This document shows positions 12,237-23,088 of a stretch of 64,000 nt of DNA, in pieces. The position numbers were made by a program, and so were the translations under genes. Source of the stretch: Liolophura sinensis (lineage: Eukaryota; Mollusca; Polyplacophora; Chitonida; Chitonidae); contig NC_088298.1 in assembly GCF_032854445.1 (NCBI RefSeq), forward strand, positions 13,873,504-13,937,503, written 5' to 3'. Position 1 is the first letter of the stretch. Each line of letters opens with the position of its first letter. The notes under the pieces are model-generated. The model saw nothing but the letters and a program-made list of their open reading frames with translations. It made no database searches and had not been told where the DNA came from.

Positions 12237-12470
12237 CAGGGTGTCCCAGAAGTCGAGCACCATCCTGATTTTCATTATTTTTCTGTGTTTCAGATTTAAT
12301 ACTGGTTTTAATTTCTTTCCCTCTTTCAGAGTTAATTATAGCTAATAAAATAACAGTACAAGAAAGAGTTAAATTGGTTTTTATGTTTGGAAGAGATGGG
12401 GCAACACACCGCTGTGTAGCTCAAGCATTCAACCTCAACCTGGATGGTGCGCGACTTCTGGGACACCCTG
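12237..12470 (+). mobile_element. internally deleted DNA transposon with 29-bp TIRs
   Basis: The left end 12237-12265 and right end 12442-12470 are inverted copies matching at 28 of 29 positions, starting CAGGGTGTCCCAGAAGTCG. The left flank is TA; the right flank is CA. Between the ends, 12350-12440 reads in plus as a short frame containing ITVQERVKLVFMFGRDG, then a VAQAF motif, like the N-terminal helix-turn-helix of some Tc1/mariner-like or DUF4817-type transposases. The catalytic domain is missing. I infer a MITE made by internal deletion. Confidence 0.8.
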
Positions 12471-12682
12471 CACATGTGTAATGATATTAGGCGTAATGCA
12501 AATTTACTGTGATGCGGCAGGCGGTACTGTTACACTTGGTTGACGGTTTAAATTAGGGAATGTTAAAGCTGAGGCTGCTCTCACGTGGTAGAGTGTCGTC
12601 AGGTCATTGTAATTTGAAGAACCCGATTTTTACCATAAACTGGACATCTGGTAGCGATCACCCCAGTGCTCATGTTATTTTG

Positions 12683-12949
12683 TATATTTATTTGATTGGT
12701 GTTTTACGCCGTACTCAAGAATATTTCACTTATACGACGGCGGCCAGCTTTATGGTGGGAGGAAACTGGGCAGAGCCCGGGGGAAACCCACGACCATCCG
12801 TCCGCAGGTTGCTGGCAGACCTTCCGACGTACGGCCGGAGAGGAAGCCAGCATGAGCTGGATTTGAACTCACAGCGACCGCATTGGTGAGGGACTCCTGG
12901 GTCATTACGCTGCGCTGGCGCGCTAACCAACTGAGCCAACTGAGCTGGT
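12683..12949 (-). mobile_element. SINE-A, near full length
   Basis: The complete order is seen on the minus strand: tRNA-like head, GAGTTCAAATCC-type B box, GCCGGCCGT-rich body, GGGTTTCCCCCGGGCTCTGC, and a tail ending in AAAT-like sequence. A four-base duplication (CCGT) is present in the GGATGG segment, and the head end has an extra GAGCCAACTGAG. Confidence 0.9.
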
Positions 12950-13682
12950 GGTATGCGGTACGAAAAGGTTAGTTTTACTAGGCAATCATTTTAAAAAATG
13001 ATTGTGTCAAAAGAAAATCTCTCACTAAGGCCATAGTGAGTTTTAAATATCATCTTTGATCTCAACAGTGATGAAGTGTGTACCGGTGACAACTTTTGTT
13101 TTACAAGTTAAGGCTGACGTAGACTGCCATATATGTTGATTTTGTTCTGTTTTGTGATAAAACCTGACGACTGTCTTTTGTACCATATATCTCTCCATGG
13201 TGAAATCCGGCAGAATTTGTCAGAAAGCTTCTTTGGATAATATAAGTCGAATCAAACCAGAAGTATTAAACTTGCACCAACGTAACAGATGTTTATGAAA
13301 TATGAAAGTTAATTAATTAATGGTATAATTTTATTATGTCTGTGTCATTTTACCCAAGATTAAAAAGTTAATGTGGTACGCTTATAATCAGTATACCTGT
13401 AGCACATAGAGTTTTGTACCTGATATAACTTTTGATTTACCAGACCTTATTCTGAGCTCTCTGTTTACTTTAATAATAACAGTATACCTGAACATAGTTC
13501 TCAATGGCCACAGCTTTGACAAGCATAACAAGGTTCGATTGTTCACAACATAACTTATTATAAACACTCTAATTCCTTTTTAGCTACCGTAATAACTTAC
13601 CGTAAAACAAAACCTTATGTGGATTATGTGATATTTGAATTCTTCCCTATGATTTTCCCTCCATATTTTCTCTTTTATTCAG
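12950..13682. other. no supported feature; pyrimidine-rich acceptor at its end
   Basis: AT-rich and intron-like. It ends in a long pyrimidine tract and TTTTATTCAG, a strong splice acceptor for the exon candidate at 13683. Confidence 0.4.
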
Positions 13683-13751
13683 CCGTGGAAGAAATAATGA
13701 CAGATTTAGGAGTGCAGGATTTGTATCCAAAATTTCTGGAAAATGAGATAA
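13683..13751 (+). CDS. candidate exon, first half of a SAM-like domain
   Basis: It follows a strong acceptor (TCTTTTATTCAG). The frame reads AVEEIMTDLGVQDLYPKFLE then NEI, the pattern of SAM helices 1 to 3 (hydrophobic, LG, DLY, F, NEI). The SAM second half is found at 14729. The frame stays open to a stop at 13805, but the sequence after NEI no longer looks like SAM and there is no GT donor at the expected boundary. The exon end is therefore uncertain, and the copy may be a pseudogene or use an unusual site. SAM domains usually mediate protein-protein contacts. The host protein is unknown. Confidence 0.45.
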
Positions 13752-13987
13752 TATTTCTTTTCACTAATCCATATTCTTGTTCATTTTATGAAATAAAAGA
13801 CCCGTAATTTGTTTGCCATTCTTTAACTATTTATAACTGTTTCATATTTACACACATTACACGCTGAAGTTGTGACTGTTAATGAAATGTGTAAAGTACC
13901 GCTACAGATGTCAGTACATGCTGTTAGTTTAAGGAAATGACCTCTAAACATTGAAGTAGGCATCACTTAATAGACATCTTAAAACTA

Positions 13988-14370
13988 TACACAAATACAC
14001 TTTAAATATTGTTTTTAGATTTTTGTGAAAAGAGTTAAAGGGGCTCAAACATTTGAATTCTAAGGTGGGCTTTATGGACCATACTATCAGAGGTTAGAAA
14101 CTCTGACGTCACATGAAGTTTTTCCAACTCTTATCACGACACTGAAAGTTGGAATAACCTATGAGTAAAAGATTACTGAAATAATGTTCTCAACAATTCC
14201 TTCCTTCTGGGAAACATCCGGGGAAAAAAGGTGATGTGACGTGAGAGTTCCTAGATTCCGTCAGTGTGGCTCATAAATCCCACCGTAGTATTTAAATATT
14301 TGAATGCCTTTCAACACTCTTTCAAAAATCTATAAAAAAAATAAATGAAAGTGTTTTTACGCATACTTTT
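13988..14370. mobile_element. foldback (long TIR) repeat
   Basis: Left arm (about 13988-14130: TTTTTAGATTTTTGTGAAAAG, CAAACATTTGAA, GGTGGGCTTTATGG, AACTCTGACGTCACAT) and right arm (14225-14370) are inverted copies. They contain the palindromic ACGTCACAT / ATGTGACGT pair. It lies in the presumed SAM intron. A one-arm copy is at 1060-1160. No coding sequence. Confidence 0.65.
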
Positions 14371-14728
14371 CAGGTGTCTGTATGTTGGACCTGACTTCAT
14401 ATTTTAGCTTACTTTTACTTTAAAATTGACTGTACATGTATGCTATAGCATGGATATGTCTCATATCTACAAGTACATGCATAAATTAAACCTTGAAATT
14501 TTAATGATGGGGATATTTACTCTCATACTTTATACGGGTATATTTTAAGATACATTCTGTTTGCATTTAAATGTGGATAATGCACGAGTGGGATGGGATG
14601 CATTGTTATAATGTACAGTACATGCATTAACATTTGCAGTTGACTTCTGGGGTGCTTCATAAGATTTACCTAGATATAAAGACATTGGAAATAATACACC
14701 TTACTTCATGAGGCATTATTCCCACAAG

Positions 14729-14839
14729 TGGGACCAAAAGAAGTCCCTGACCTAAGCGATAGAGAATGGATAAAATTAGGGGTGCAAACTATTGGTAAAC
14801 GCTCAAAGATAAAGAGTCGCTGTTGGATTCATCTGGAAG
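14729..14839 (+). CDS. candidate exon, second half of a SAM-like domain
   Basis: Acceptor TTCCCACAAG precedes and donor GGTAATTTTT follows (GT at 14840). The frame contains VPDLSDREWIKLGVQTIGKR, which fits SAM helices 4 and 5 (D-x-x-W/L-x-x-LGV-x-TIG-x-R). The residue count between NEI in the previous exon and SDREW here fits a normal SAM domain. What is seen is the motif and both splice sites. The join to 13683-13751 is inference. The sequence after the domain begins KSRCWIHLE and continues into an unknown exon. Confidence 0.5.
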
Positions 14840-16298
14840 GTAATTTTTCTCAACTTTTTGTGAGTCTGTGAGTGACTACAGTCTGTACACTGTAGTAATA
14901 AAGCTGTCACTTTTTCTTTGCTAATAGCATTGTGTTATACATATTGCACTGTATTATATGATGGAGGAGGACACGCACATTTTTAAAGGAGAAGAAAATT
15001 TAAAAAGATGACACTATATGCTGAAAAGAGCACATTATTTCTATCTGGTGGTGTCTGCTGCATAATTTAGCAATTTTGTCTCGCCATACACGTAAAGCCT
15101 GAAAACGGCAAAGCTGAATACATCTTTAACACCCTGTAATTTATGCTGGGGTGTGTTACCTCTCAGCCAATGAGAGTCGTTAAAACTGTCGGCTTGTTCG
15201 TGTAACTCGGAACCTACTTCCATCATTCTCCTTGTCCGATCGTCAAGCGAAAAACGAACTGTTCGCTACCTCCTGGGAAGAAGAGTTCTACCGGAAACGT
15301 ACGAACTGCATTTCGGCGGTTCCCGACGGAAATTCTCCACCTAACACAGAAGACTTCAGGACTAGTTCTTAGACAAAATGGAGTCGCCCACCGAGGATTT
15401 TGGTGCTGATTTCATTTATAATTTATCAACTTGAGGTACATATTAGATTTTTTATGGCATGCACCTACGAGGAAATGCATACTCTTTTCAATGGCATTTG
15501 TTTGATATGTAAATTTTCTTCTCCTTTAAATGCTAGTGGTGTTCAGACTTCAGTTCAGAAGAAATAAGCTTTTTTTGATTCATTGTAACAGATTGTTGCT
15601 AAAAACTAAAACGAGCTCTACAACAAGCATATTGTCTCTGAAGGATGAGGCCATTGTTAGCTTGCCATTTGAACGTGAGGGGAGGTATTGTGAGTGTGTG
15701 CTGGGAAAATATTAGAACGTGCTTGTCCGCCATTGGTAGCCTGGTATTTTTTGTAAAAAAAAATTAATTGAATGGTAGTTTCCTACATGTACTTGATCAA
15801 AGTTCTTTTCTTTTCAACCTCATAAAACTGAAGAGATGAAGGTCCTTTAATTCTGATATGATACATGATTTTTTGTGGACTTTTATGCATGTAATTCCAG
15901 AGTAAGTAGCCGAGCTAGAACACCTGTTTTCGAACTCGGGTCTCAGCAGCCTAAATAAATGAAATGAAATGTATACACATGTGACCCAGTATCATTTAGT
16001 GGGGAACTGGATCACGTACGTACATGTACAAGTAAGTGCTACGTACAACTACACGGCTGCTTTAGGTATAAGTGGACGGGCCATGAGTTGCCAGGATGCT
16101 TGTCTTCCCGGATGCACAACGCGCAAGCTCAGTCTTATCCGTGGATCTGTAGATTCATATTTCCTGGGAGCTTGAAGTCAGTAAGAGGCTGATAGCGGCT
16201 GGGACAATAACTGACTAGTTCAGACAGCAGGTTTGTGGCAGTTTACAAAAACTTTCTCCATTCAAGTATTTTGACAATGGTAGGAAGCCTACAACAGA
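14840..16298. other. no firm feature; CpG-containing stretch at 15165-15380
   Basis: Around 15165-15380 base composition is richer in CpG. It includes a CCAAT box (15165) and an ATG in good Kozak context at 15378 (ACAAAATGG), but that frame stops after 18 codons beside a GT. I consider a promoter or 5' exon possible but unproven. The rest is intron-like. Confidence 0.3.
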
Positions 16299-16440
16299 AC
16301 ATCACCTATACGACGGCGGCCAGCATTATGATAAGAGGAAAGCGGGAGAGCTCGGGGGAAACCCACGACCATCCCCAGGTTGCTGGCAGACCTTCCCACT
16401 TACGGCCGGAGAGGAAGCCAGCATGAGCCGGACTTGAACA
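16299..16440 (-). mobile_element. SINE-A fragment
   Basis: The body (TATACGACGGCGGCCAGC, CGGGGGAAACCCACGACC, GAGAGGAAGCCAGCATGAG) is clear on the minus strand. The 3' tail and most of the head are missing, so it is truncated at both ends. Confidence 0.8.
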
Positions 16441-16904
16441 TGTAAATAATAGGATCAGTATAAACAAAGCCATAGTATTATATATGATAACTTTTTATAG
16501 TCTTTTGGTGCCATGCTACATGTATTCTTATTACTGGTAGTACGTGTATTTCTGCTATATTTCAGAAATAAAATACCTTAAATTCTGGAATTTTACATGC
16601 ATAATCGAATCCATATAATTTGACTTACATGTATTTGGGGGATTACTAAATGATCTGTTTATGATTTATATGATGCATAATATACGAGACACGTAAACCA
16701 AGCAGTATGTCTGCTGCCATTAAAACTGAATACACATTTCTTCTATTTCGCTGACAGTAAAATAAAAATTATATAATCGATGACATTTCAGATTAATAGG
16801 GTAACAGGCGGTCAAAGCTGCCCTTCTTATAAAGCAAAGCGATACTTCAATAATACACATGGGTGCTTGATCAACTGAGGTACTAAAATACATGTAATTT
16901 CTGT
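16441..16904. other. no supported feature
   Basis: AT-rich, intron-like. Confidence 0.4.
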
Positions 16905-17056
16905 GACACTTGTAAGTACATGTCACACTTGTAAGTATATGCCACACTTTTAAGTACATGTCACACTCGTAAGTACATGCCACACTTTTAAGTACGTCAC
17001 ATTTGTAAGTATAGGTCACACTTGTGAATAGATGTCGCACCTGTAAGTACATGTAT
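16905..17056 (+). repeat. about 19-bp minisatellite
   Basis: The unit GTCACACTTGTAAGTACAT recurs about eight times with substitutions. A minus-strand frame with a repeated TYKCD/LKVW pattern runs through it and is best read as a by-product of the repeat. Confidence 0.8.
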
Positions 17057-17470
17057 CATTCCAGTTTTAAAAAATATTATAGTTAAATGGAAAATTCCAT
17101 TTCTGGGAATTCTAGCCAAGGTCAGTTACTTTAAGAGTGTGTGGTACCAATGTAGTAAAACGCCAAGGAACACAGAGCTTGTATCAGCTGTTAGATGACA
17201 CATGTATACAAACATTCTTGCCCTGAAGACGTTCATGTTCTGAACTGGACGATGGCTGGTTTTTCTGAAAGACAATATAAGACAATACATAGTTAGGCCT
17301 CCAATATCTATCAGGTCAGCTGTAGGCATAGCTAGTCTGGGTTAAGCAAACATAAGGAAACTAGATGAGTTACCAATCGTAAAAATATGATTATCTAAGA
17401 CTATGATTATATCTAAACTTACATACCAGCATTTCATTGTCATTTAACATTATGGTAAAGATTTTCACTT
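17057..17470. other. no supported feature
   Basis: Nothing recognised. Confidence 0.4.
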
Positions 17471-17483
17471 ATACAACAGCCGA

Positions 17484-17662
17484 TTCCTCTCCGGTCGTAA
17501 GTGGAATGGTCTCTCAGCAACCTGCGGATGGTCGTGGGTTTTCCCCGAGCTCTGCCCGGTTTCCTCACCCTATAATGGTGGCCTCCGTCGTATAAGTGAA
17601 ATTTCCTTGAGAACGGCGTAAAAGACCAATCAAATAAATAAATAAATAAATAAATAAATAAA
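17484..17662 (+). mobile_element. SINE-A, 5'-truncated, with target-site duplication
   Basis: It starts in the body (TTCCTCTCCGGTCGTAAGTG) and runs through the conserved tail to (AAAT)n. Both flanks carry TACAACAGCCGA (17472-17483 and 17663-17674), a perfect 12-bp duplication. 5' truncation plus a duplication indicates LINE-type target-primed insertion. Confidence 0.93.
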
Positions 17663-17824
17663 TACAACAGCCGACAATTTCATCCAGTGAACCAGTGACC
17701 TTAGTGAAAGTATCTGACAAATGTTTTCACCTGTGATGGACAGATCAGGACACCACATTGATGATGGAATATAAGTCGTCTCACAAAAGTTAGACTTAAA
17801 GTTATGACCTTGAAGGTTTAACAA

Positions 17825-18155
17825 ATGGTGCCATATTTACATGTGCACAAAGTACGACGTGAAAAGGACAGATTTGGGTTGATAGGGAGAATACTGGCAC
17901 ACACAGCAGGATTGCTTCAGATCCTACTACCTCGTATTATAGAAAGGTTGCATGACCCATTTCTGGCAGCCATACTGGATCGACTACTGCTGCTTCACCT
18001 GCCCATGTTAAAAAGGACTCCAATATGGCTGACTGGCTTTTGCTCTGCCAGAGTGATGATGTCACATACAACACCTTTATAAGTAGATGCTCGTTGTTGG
18101 GGATTGTGTTTGGGGAAGACAGTGTTAGTGAAGACCGTCTGCTGAGAGAAACCTT
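17825..18155 (+). CDS. candidate coding exon(s) with a probable +1 frame break
   Basis: The first frame (17825 to about 18010) contains LLQILLPRIIERLHDPFLAA, a leucine-rich helical stretch. A second frame (from about 18010 to 18155) contains SDDVTYNTFISRCSLLGIVF and ends at a strong donor, CTTGTAAGT (GT at 18156). The switch coincides with an A5 run at 18010-18014, and one missing A would explain it. A possible acceptor is GATTGCTTCAG, ending at 17920. This may be one exon with an assembly or real frameshift, or a decaying pseudogene. The second frame is the more protein-like. I do not recognise the family. Confidence 0.4.
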
Positions 18156-18870
18156 GTAAGTACAACCTGTATATAATACATACACAGTACATGCAGGTGC
18201 GTTGATATCAAGAGATGGGCACTTACCACGTGTACGTATGCGGTATGCTCATACACAAAGGTTTTCTGTTAACCTGTTTGTGTGTATATGGGTAGCATGC
18301 TTATGCATGTACATGTATACATATATGTAGTAATTGTTATAAGTTTGTATATTCAGCTCATCGGCATAAGGGATAGCTTAAATATATAACTAAAAGGTTA
18401 AACGTTTTATTTAGCATAAGATGTATACACTTGTATAGGGATATCATTCATATGTGTGGTGAAGGTTGAGGTGTTGAATTTATTACGTGTATGTACATGT
18501 TTCAATTGTTAGACATCATTAATCATTACTACTGAAAATGGAATTAATTTTGAACTTCAATTAATTAACCATGACTTAATTCACTTTATAATTTAAATTG
18601 ATAATTTTTATAAGTAATTTTATTTTACATTTCTTTAATTTTATGTCAAGCTCATACAATGTATAATGTATCACCCGACTCGCACAGTCTTGTGCTAACT
18701 GCTAAATCCTTGTTCTTTGTTGCTCTTTCATAAAAGCAATCTTGATTATCCTTATCAAAGGCATTGAAAACATTTTTTTCGAGGTCTAACGTCTAACCAT
18801 TAGAAGAATGTGTGTATGTATATTTTTTTTCAAGCACTTTGCCTTTTGTCACAGCAGGCTTTATCTGGTG
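18156..18870. other. intron-like, no feature
   Basis: AT-rich sequence downstream of a good donor, with ACATGTA-rich simple sequence. No further exon was recognised. Confidence 0.4.
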
Positions 18871-19240
18871 CCAGGTGGGATGACTGTATAAGAAAAACTG
18901 GGTGGGATGACAGTCTAGGAAACCTGGGTGGGGTGACAGATAGTATAATGTGAATGAGTGGGGTTACAGTATAATGTGACTAGGTGGGATGACAGTATAA
19001 GAAAACTGGGTGGGATGACAGTATAAGAAAACTGGGTGGGGTGACAGATAGTATAATGTGACTGGGCGGGGTGACAGTGTAAAAAAACTGGGTGGGGTGA
19101 CAGCTAGTATAATGTGACTGGGTAGGTTGACAGTACAATGTGACTGAGTGGGGTGCCAGTATAATGTGACTGGGTGGGGTGCCAGTATAATGTGACTGGG
19201 TGGGGTGCCAGTATAATGTGACTGGGTGGGGTGTCGTGCC
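18871..19240 (+). repeat. about 30-bp minisatellite with length variants
   Basis: The core GACTGGGTGGGGTGCCAGTA then TAATGT alternates with TAAGAAAACTGGGTGGGATG variants. About a dozen units, most regular at the right end (from about 19130). The minus-strand open frame of 108 codons follows the repeat. Confidence 0.85.
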
Positions 19241-19296
19241 TGTGGTACTTTAGTCAAGTAGCATGGATTCGCTCTCTCACAAGAAGACACAGCCTA

Positions 19297-19440
19297 TGTT
19301 TATTCATGTGACTGATGTTTTACGCTGTACTGACTTAAATGACAGCAACCAGCATCATGGTTTCGTGTTTTGTCAGGCATTGGCCTCGCACTTTGAGCTT
19401 TTCGTCCTTCGCTCTTTCGCGTTTCGCATTTTCGACCACA
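19297..19440. repeat. SINE tail scrap plus TTTCGTGTTTT-type repeat
   Basis: 19301-19350 resembles a minus-oriented SINE tail (TGTTTTACGCTGTACT). 19362-19440 is rich in TTTCGTGTTTT, TCGCACTTT and TTTCGCGTTTCGCATTTTCG, related to the palindromic repeat at 11860-12055. Confidence 0.45.
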
Positions 19441-19970
19441 GACCACACATGAGAGTAATTAACCAACCAATAAAATTTCACAATTGTCTTTCACCTTAAT
19501 ACTGTAAAAAGTCCATGACTCTCGATTTATATGGAAACAATGTTTACGAAAGGCAGCATGTGCAGTTTTAAACATTTTCACAACACACTATGTTGACTGT
19601 GGGCCCCTGATAATCAAAATGCATGTATAACGTGTATGTTGTATATACCACACGTCTACATACACGACAGACCGCCTCTCGGGAACACGTGTTCCTCTAC
19701 GTGTTTTGTATAATGACTCGATAATTGCGGAAAGCTTTTCTCCAGAGCGCTGCCATTAATCCAACTGAATATCAAGTCGATAAAACAGCGTGCTGTGATA
19801 GTTGATGGCTATCTGGTAATATGAAACAGAGAGAACAGATTAACTTGTTACACACTACATTGTCTCCACATGGCCTTATTGCTGGGAAGTCTGTCAAGCG
19901 CAGATATATTTATGAGTGTTTTACATACTTATTTATTTTGTTATATATTTTATTTTAGGACAAAGACTTT
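19441..19970. other. no supported feature
   Basis: Nothing recognised. Confidence 0.4.
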
Positions 19971-20146
19971 CTTAAAAAGAATAAAAAAGAAAGAAAAGTA
20001 AGAAAAAAAAGAAAGTAAGAAAAAGTCCATAAAAAGTTAAAAAATGAAAAGCAATAAAACACACCGAGATTTGAATCAGTGACCTCAGAATCAAGCACGT
20101 TTTGGTCAATCAACTAACCGCTAACAGACCGTTCAGCTAGCCGGTA
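19971..20146 (-). repeat. purine tract and tRNA-like remnant
   Basis: 19971-20062 is an A/G-rich tract. 20066-20146 read on the minus strand has a tRNA-like layout (GTTAGCGGTTAGTTGATTG and a B-box-like GATTCAAATCTCGG). It lacks a convincing cloverleaf, so a SINE head or tRNA pseudogene is likely. Confidence 0.3.
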
Positions 20147-20645
20147 TTTGTTCGCGCCCGTGCCATATTATGCGGAGAATACTGGCAAGAGAATGCAACT
20201 CTTTCTAGTACAATTTTCAACAGACTTTCATTGCGATTAGTAAACGAGTTGGGAAGATTATATCTATTTAATGCGCATTTTTGATCCATTACATGAATTA
20301 TTTCGACCTTTTTCCGTGTATATGTGTTGCGGAAAACAAGCAGATGTGGGCGTTTTTTTTTATGTTTTACTAGGCCTATTCCTAAAACACGGCGCATACG
20401 TACACACAATGACGCCTGTTTTACTGGTGCGGAGCTGTGTGGATATGTTGCCTTCCAGTATCTGTGATGCATGCATTACCCCTCTGACAATCCAAATACC
20501 TTATCATTATATACTTTGGTTCTTTATAGTTGTCATTGATTTGAAAATAATATGGGTGATATGACGTTATATCTAAGTAGTATCCCAGTCTCAGTGCTGA
20601 CATATTTATGATCCTGCTTCACGTAACGTCACACCAATCTTAACG
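20147..20645. other. no supported feature
   Basis: Overlapping open frames on both strands, none recognisable. Confidence 0.35.
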
Positions 20646-21939
20646 TCCCAACCAGGCACAGTGCGTGGACACGAGGGCAAGCTGAACACCAGGCACAGCG
20701 CACTGACACCAGGGCAAGCGGAACACCAGGCGCAATGCACTGACACTAGGGCAAGCGGAATACCAGGCACAGTGTACTGACACTTGGGCAAGCGGAACAT
20801 CAGGCACAGTGTACTGACACTAGGGCAACACCATGCACAGTGCACTGACCTCTGGGCAAGCGGAGCACCAGGCCCAGTGCACTGACACCAGTGCAAGTGG
20901 AACACCAGGCGGAGTTCACTGACACCAGGGCAAGCTGAACACCAGGGACAGTGTACTGACATCAGGGCAAGCGGAACACCAGGCACAGTGTACTGACACC
21001 TGGGCAAGCGGAACACCAGGCACAGTGTACTGACACCAAGGCAAGCAGAACACCAAGCACAGTGTACTGAAACCAGGCACAGTGTATTGATACCAGGGCA
21101 AGCGGAACATCAGGCACAGTGTACTGACACTAGGGCAAGCGGAAGACCAGGCACAGTGTACTGATACCAAGTCAAGCGGAACACCAGAAACAGTGCTATA
21201 ACACTAGGGCAAGCGAAACACCAGACACAGTGTACTGATACCAGGGCAAGCGGAACACCAGTCTCAGTGTACTGACACCAGGGCAAGCGGAAGACCAGGC
21301 ACAGTGTACTGATACCAAGTCAAGCGGAACACCAGAAACAGTGCTATAACACTAGGGCAAGCGAAACACCAGACACAGTGTACTGATACCAGGGCAAGCG
21401 GAACACCAGTCTCAGTGTACTGACACCAGGGCAAGCGGAACACCAGGCACAGTGTACTGATACCAAGTCAAGCGGAACACCAGAAACAGTGCTATAACAC
21501 TAGGGCAAGCGAAACACCAGACACAGTGTACTGATACCAGGGCAAGCGGAACACCAGTCTCAGTGTACTGACACCAGGGCAAGCGGAAGACCAGGCACAG
21601 TGTACTGATACCAAGTCAAGCGGAACACCAGAAACAGTGCTATAACACTAGGGCAAGCGAAACACCAGACACAGTGTACTGATACCAGGGCAAGCGGAAC
21701 ACCAGTCTCAGTGTACTGACACCAGGGCAAGCGGAAGACCAGGCACAGTGTACTGATACCAAGTCAAGCGGAACACCAGAAACAGTGCTATAACACTAGG
21801 GCAAGCGAAACACCAGACACAGTGTACTGATACCAGGGCAAGCGAAACACCAGACACAGTGTACTGATACCAGGGCAAGCGAAACACCAGACACAGTGTA
21901 CTGATACCAGGGCAAGCGGAACACCAGACACAGTGTACT
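20646..21939 (+). repeat. 37-bp satellite with 148-bp higher-order repeat
   Basis: The monomer is of the type CAGTGTACTGACACCAGGGC then AAGCGGAACACCAGGCA, about 37 bp, roughly 35 copies. From about 21144 the variant AGACCAGGCACAGTG (or its CACCAGGCACAGTG form) recurs at 21144, 21292, 21440, 21588 and 21736, always 148 bp apart. So four diverged monomers form a homogenised higher-order unit, while the left part (20646-21140) is monomeric and more diverged. Open frames on the minus strand follow from the stop-poor unit. Confidence 0.93.
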
Positions 21940-22207
21940 TTTTTTTTTTTTTTTGATTGGTGTTTTACGCCGTACTCAAGAATATTTCACTTATACGACG
22001 GCGGCCAGCATTATGGTGGGCGGAAACCGGGCAGAGCCCGGGGGAAACCCACGACCATCCGCAAGTTGCTGCAGACCTTCCCACGTACGACCGGAGAGGA
22101 AGCCAGCATGAGTTGGACTTGAACACACAGCGACCGCGGTGGTGAGAGACTCCTGGGTCATTACGCTGCACTAGAGCGCTAACCAACTGAGCCACAGAGG
22201 CCCCGCC
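21940..22207 (-). mobile_element. SINE-A, full length, inserted in the 37-bp satellite
   Basis: A complete minus-oriented element with a poly-A end (poly-T at 21940-21954) instead of AAAT. CAGTGTACT flanks it at 21931-21939 and 22208-22216. This could be the target duplication, although the word is also part of the satellite. It interrupts the array near its right end, with only a short satellite scrap to the right. Confidence 0.9.
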
Positions 22208-22216
22208 CAGTGTACT

Positions 22217-22955
22217 GACACGCGTTTCTTTACGCTAAGTACAAAATTGAAGACTTGGCTTAAAGTTTTGAACAATCGTACGCAGAGGTCGAACAACACA
22301 GATGTCGGGTTTGTTTGGGGAAACCAGGCATGCACACCCCAGAAATTTAGTCAGACGTTTTGCAAAACTCCCAACATTATGTAAGCCAAAAAAAATACGT
22401 GAGAAGAGTGATTGAATTCTACGAACACAGTATGCTAATAGACAACAGAATTGGGAATAAAACTGGTGGAGCGGTTACGTTGTGATAATTGGTAAACGGT
22501 CCTACGTGAACGGTTAGTCCGGTCTTGAAGACCTAGTGAACATGCGCCCTTACTCCTGATAAACTAATATAGGATTAATACACGACTCTTCGATAATTTT
22601 CTGAAAGCGCATATATTGTCTTCGGGGTATTCATAATTAAACATTTATTAATAACATGGGCTCGGGCAACAGCTAGGTCATTCCCCAGGGATATGCATGG
22701 CAGACATTCGGCTGTGCGTTGTCCGGGTAATTCTTCGATAATTAAGAGCAGATTTTAAGGACAGAATTATCCAACATTATTATCCAACACTTGTGTCAGT
22801 AACTGGATGCCTTAGTATAAATGATATCAAAACTACAAATGCCATAGAATATATGAATACAACAACCGTGGCCTGGTATTTAGGAAGTATTTATTACTTT
22901 TTATTGCCATCATCCAGACAGTTGGCATGTATGTAATAGACTTGTGTTCAGTAGG
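22217..22955. other. no supported feature
   Basis: Nothing recognised. Confidence 0.4.
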
Positions 22956-23088
22956 TTCTCGCAACTTTTGGATGGTCAGGGGTTCGTGCGGTTTCCTGTC
23001 ACTATGCAACTGTAAAACCGTCATTTGAGTGAAATACTCTTGAGTCCGGCGTAAAACCCCAGTCAGATATATAAATTTATAAATTACT
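22956..23088 (+). mobile_element. old SINE 3' half
   Basis: TTTTGGATGGTCAGGGG, CGGTTTCCTGTCAC and the tail GAGTGAAATACTCTTGAGTC then CGGCGTAAAACCCC match the SINE-A body and shared tail with many substitutions. Confidence 0.7.

Noticed and set aside
12560-12939. Open frames on both strands
   Set aside because: They lie on a SINE-A copy, and the same frames appear over other SINE-A copies.
15378-15434. First exon starting ATGGAGTCGCCC
   Set aside because: The Kozak context is excellent, but the frame stops after 18 codons at TGA just before the only GT, so no coding exon can be supported.
20606-21170. Open frames of 84-136 codons on the minus strand
   Set aside because: They follow the 37-bp satellite and repeat its translation. 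There is no independent coding evidence.
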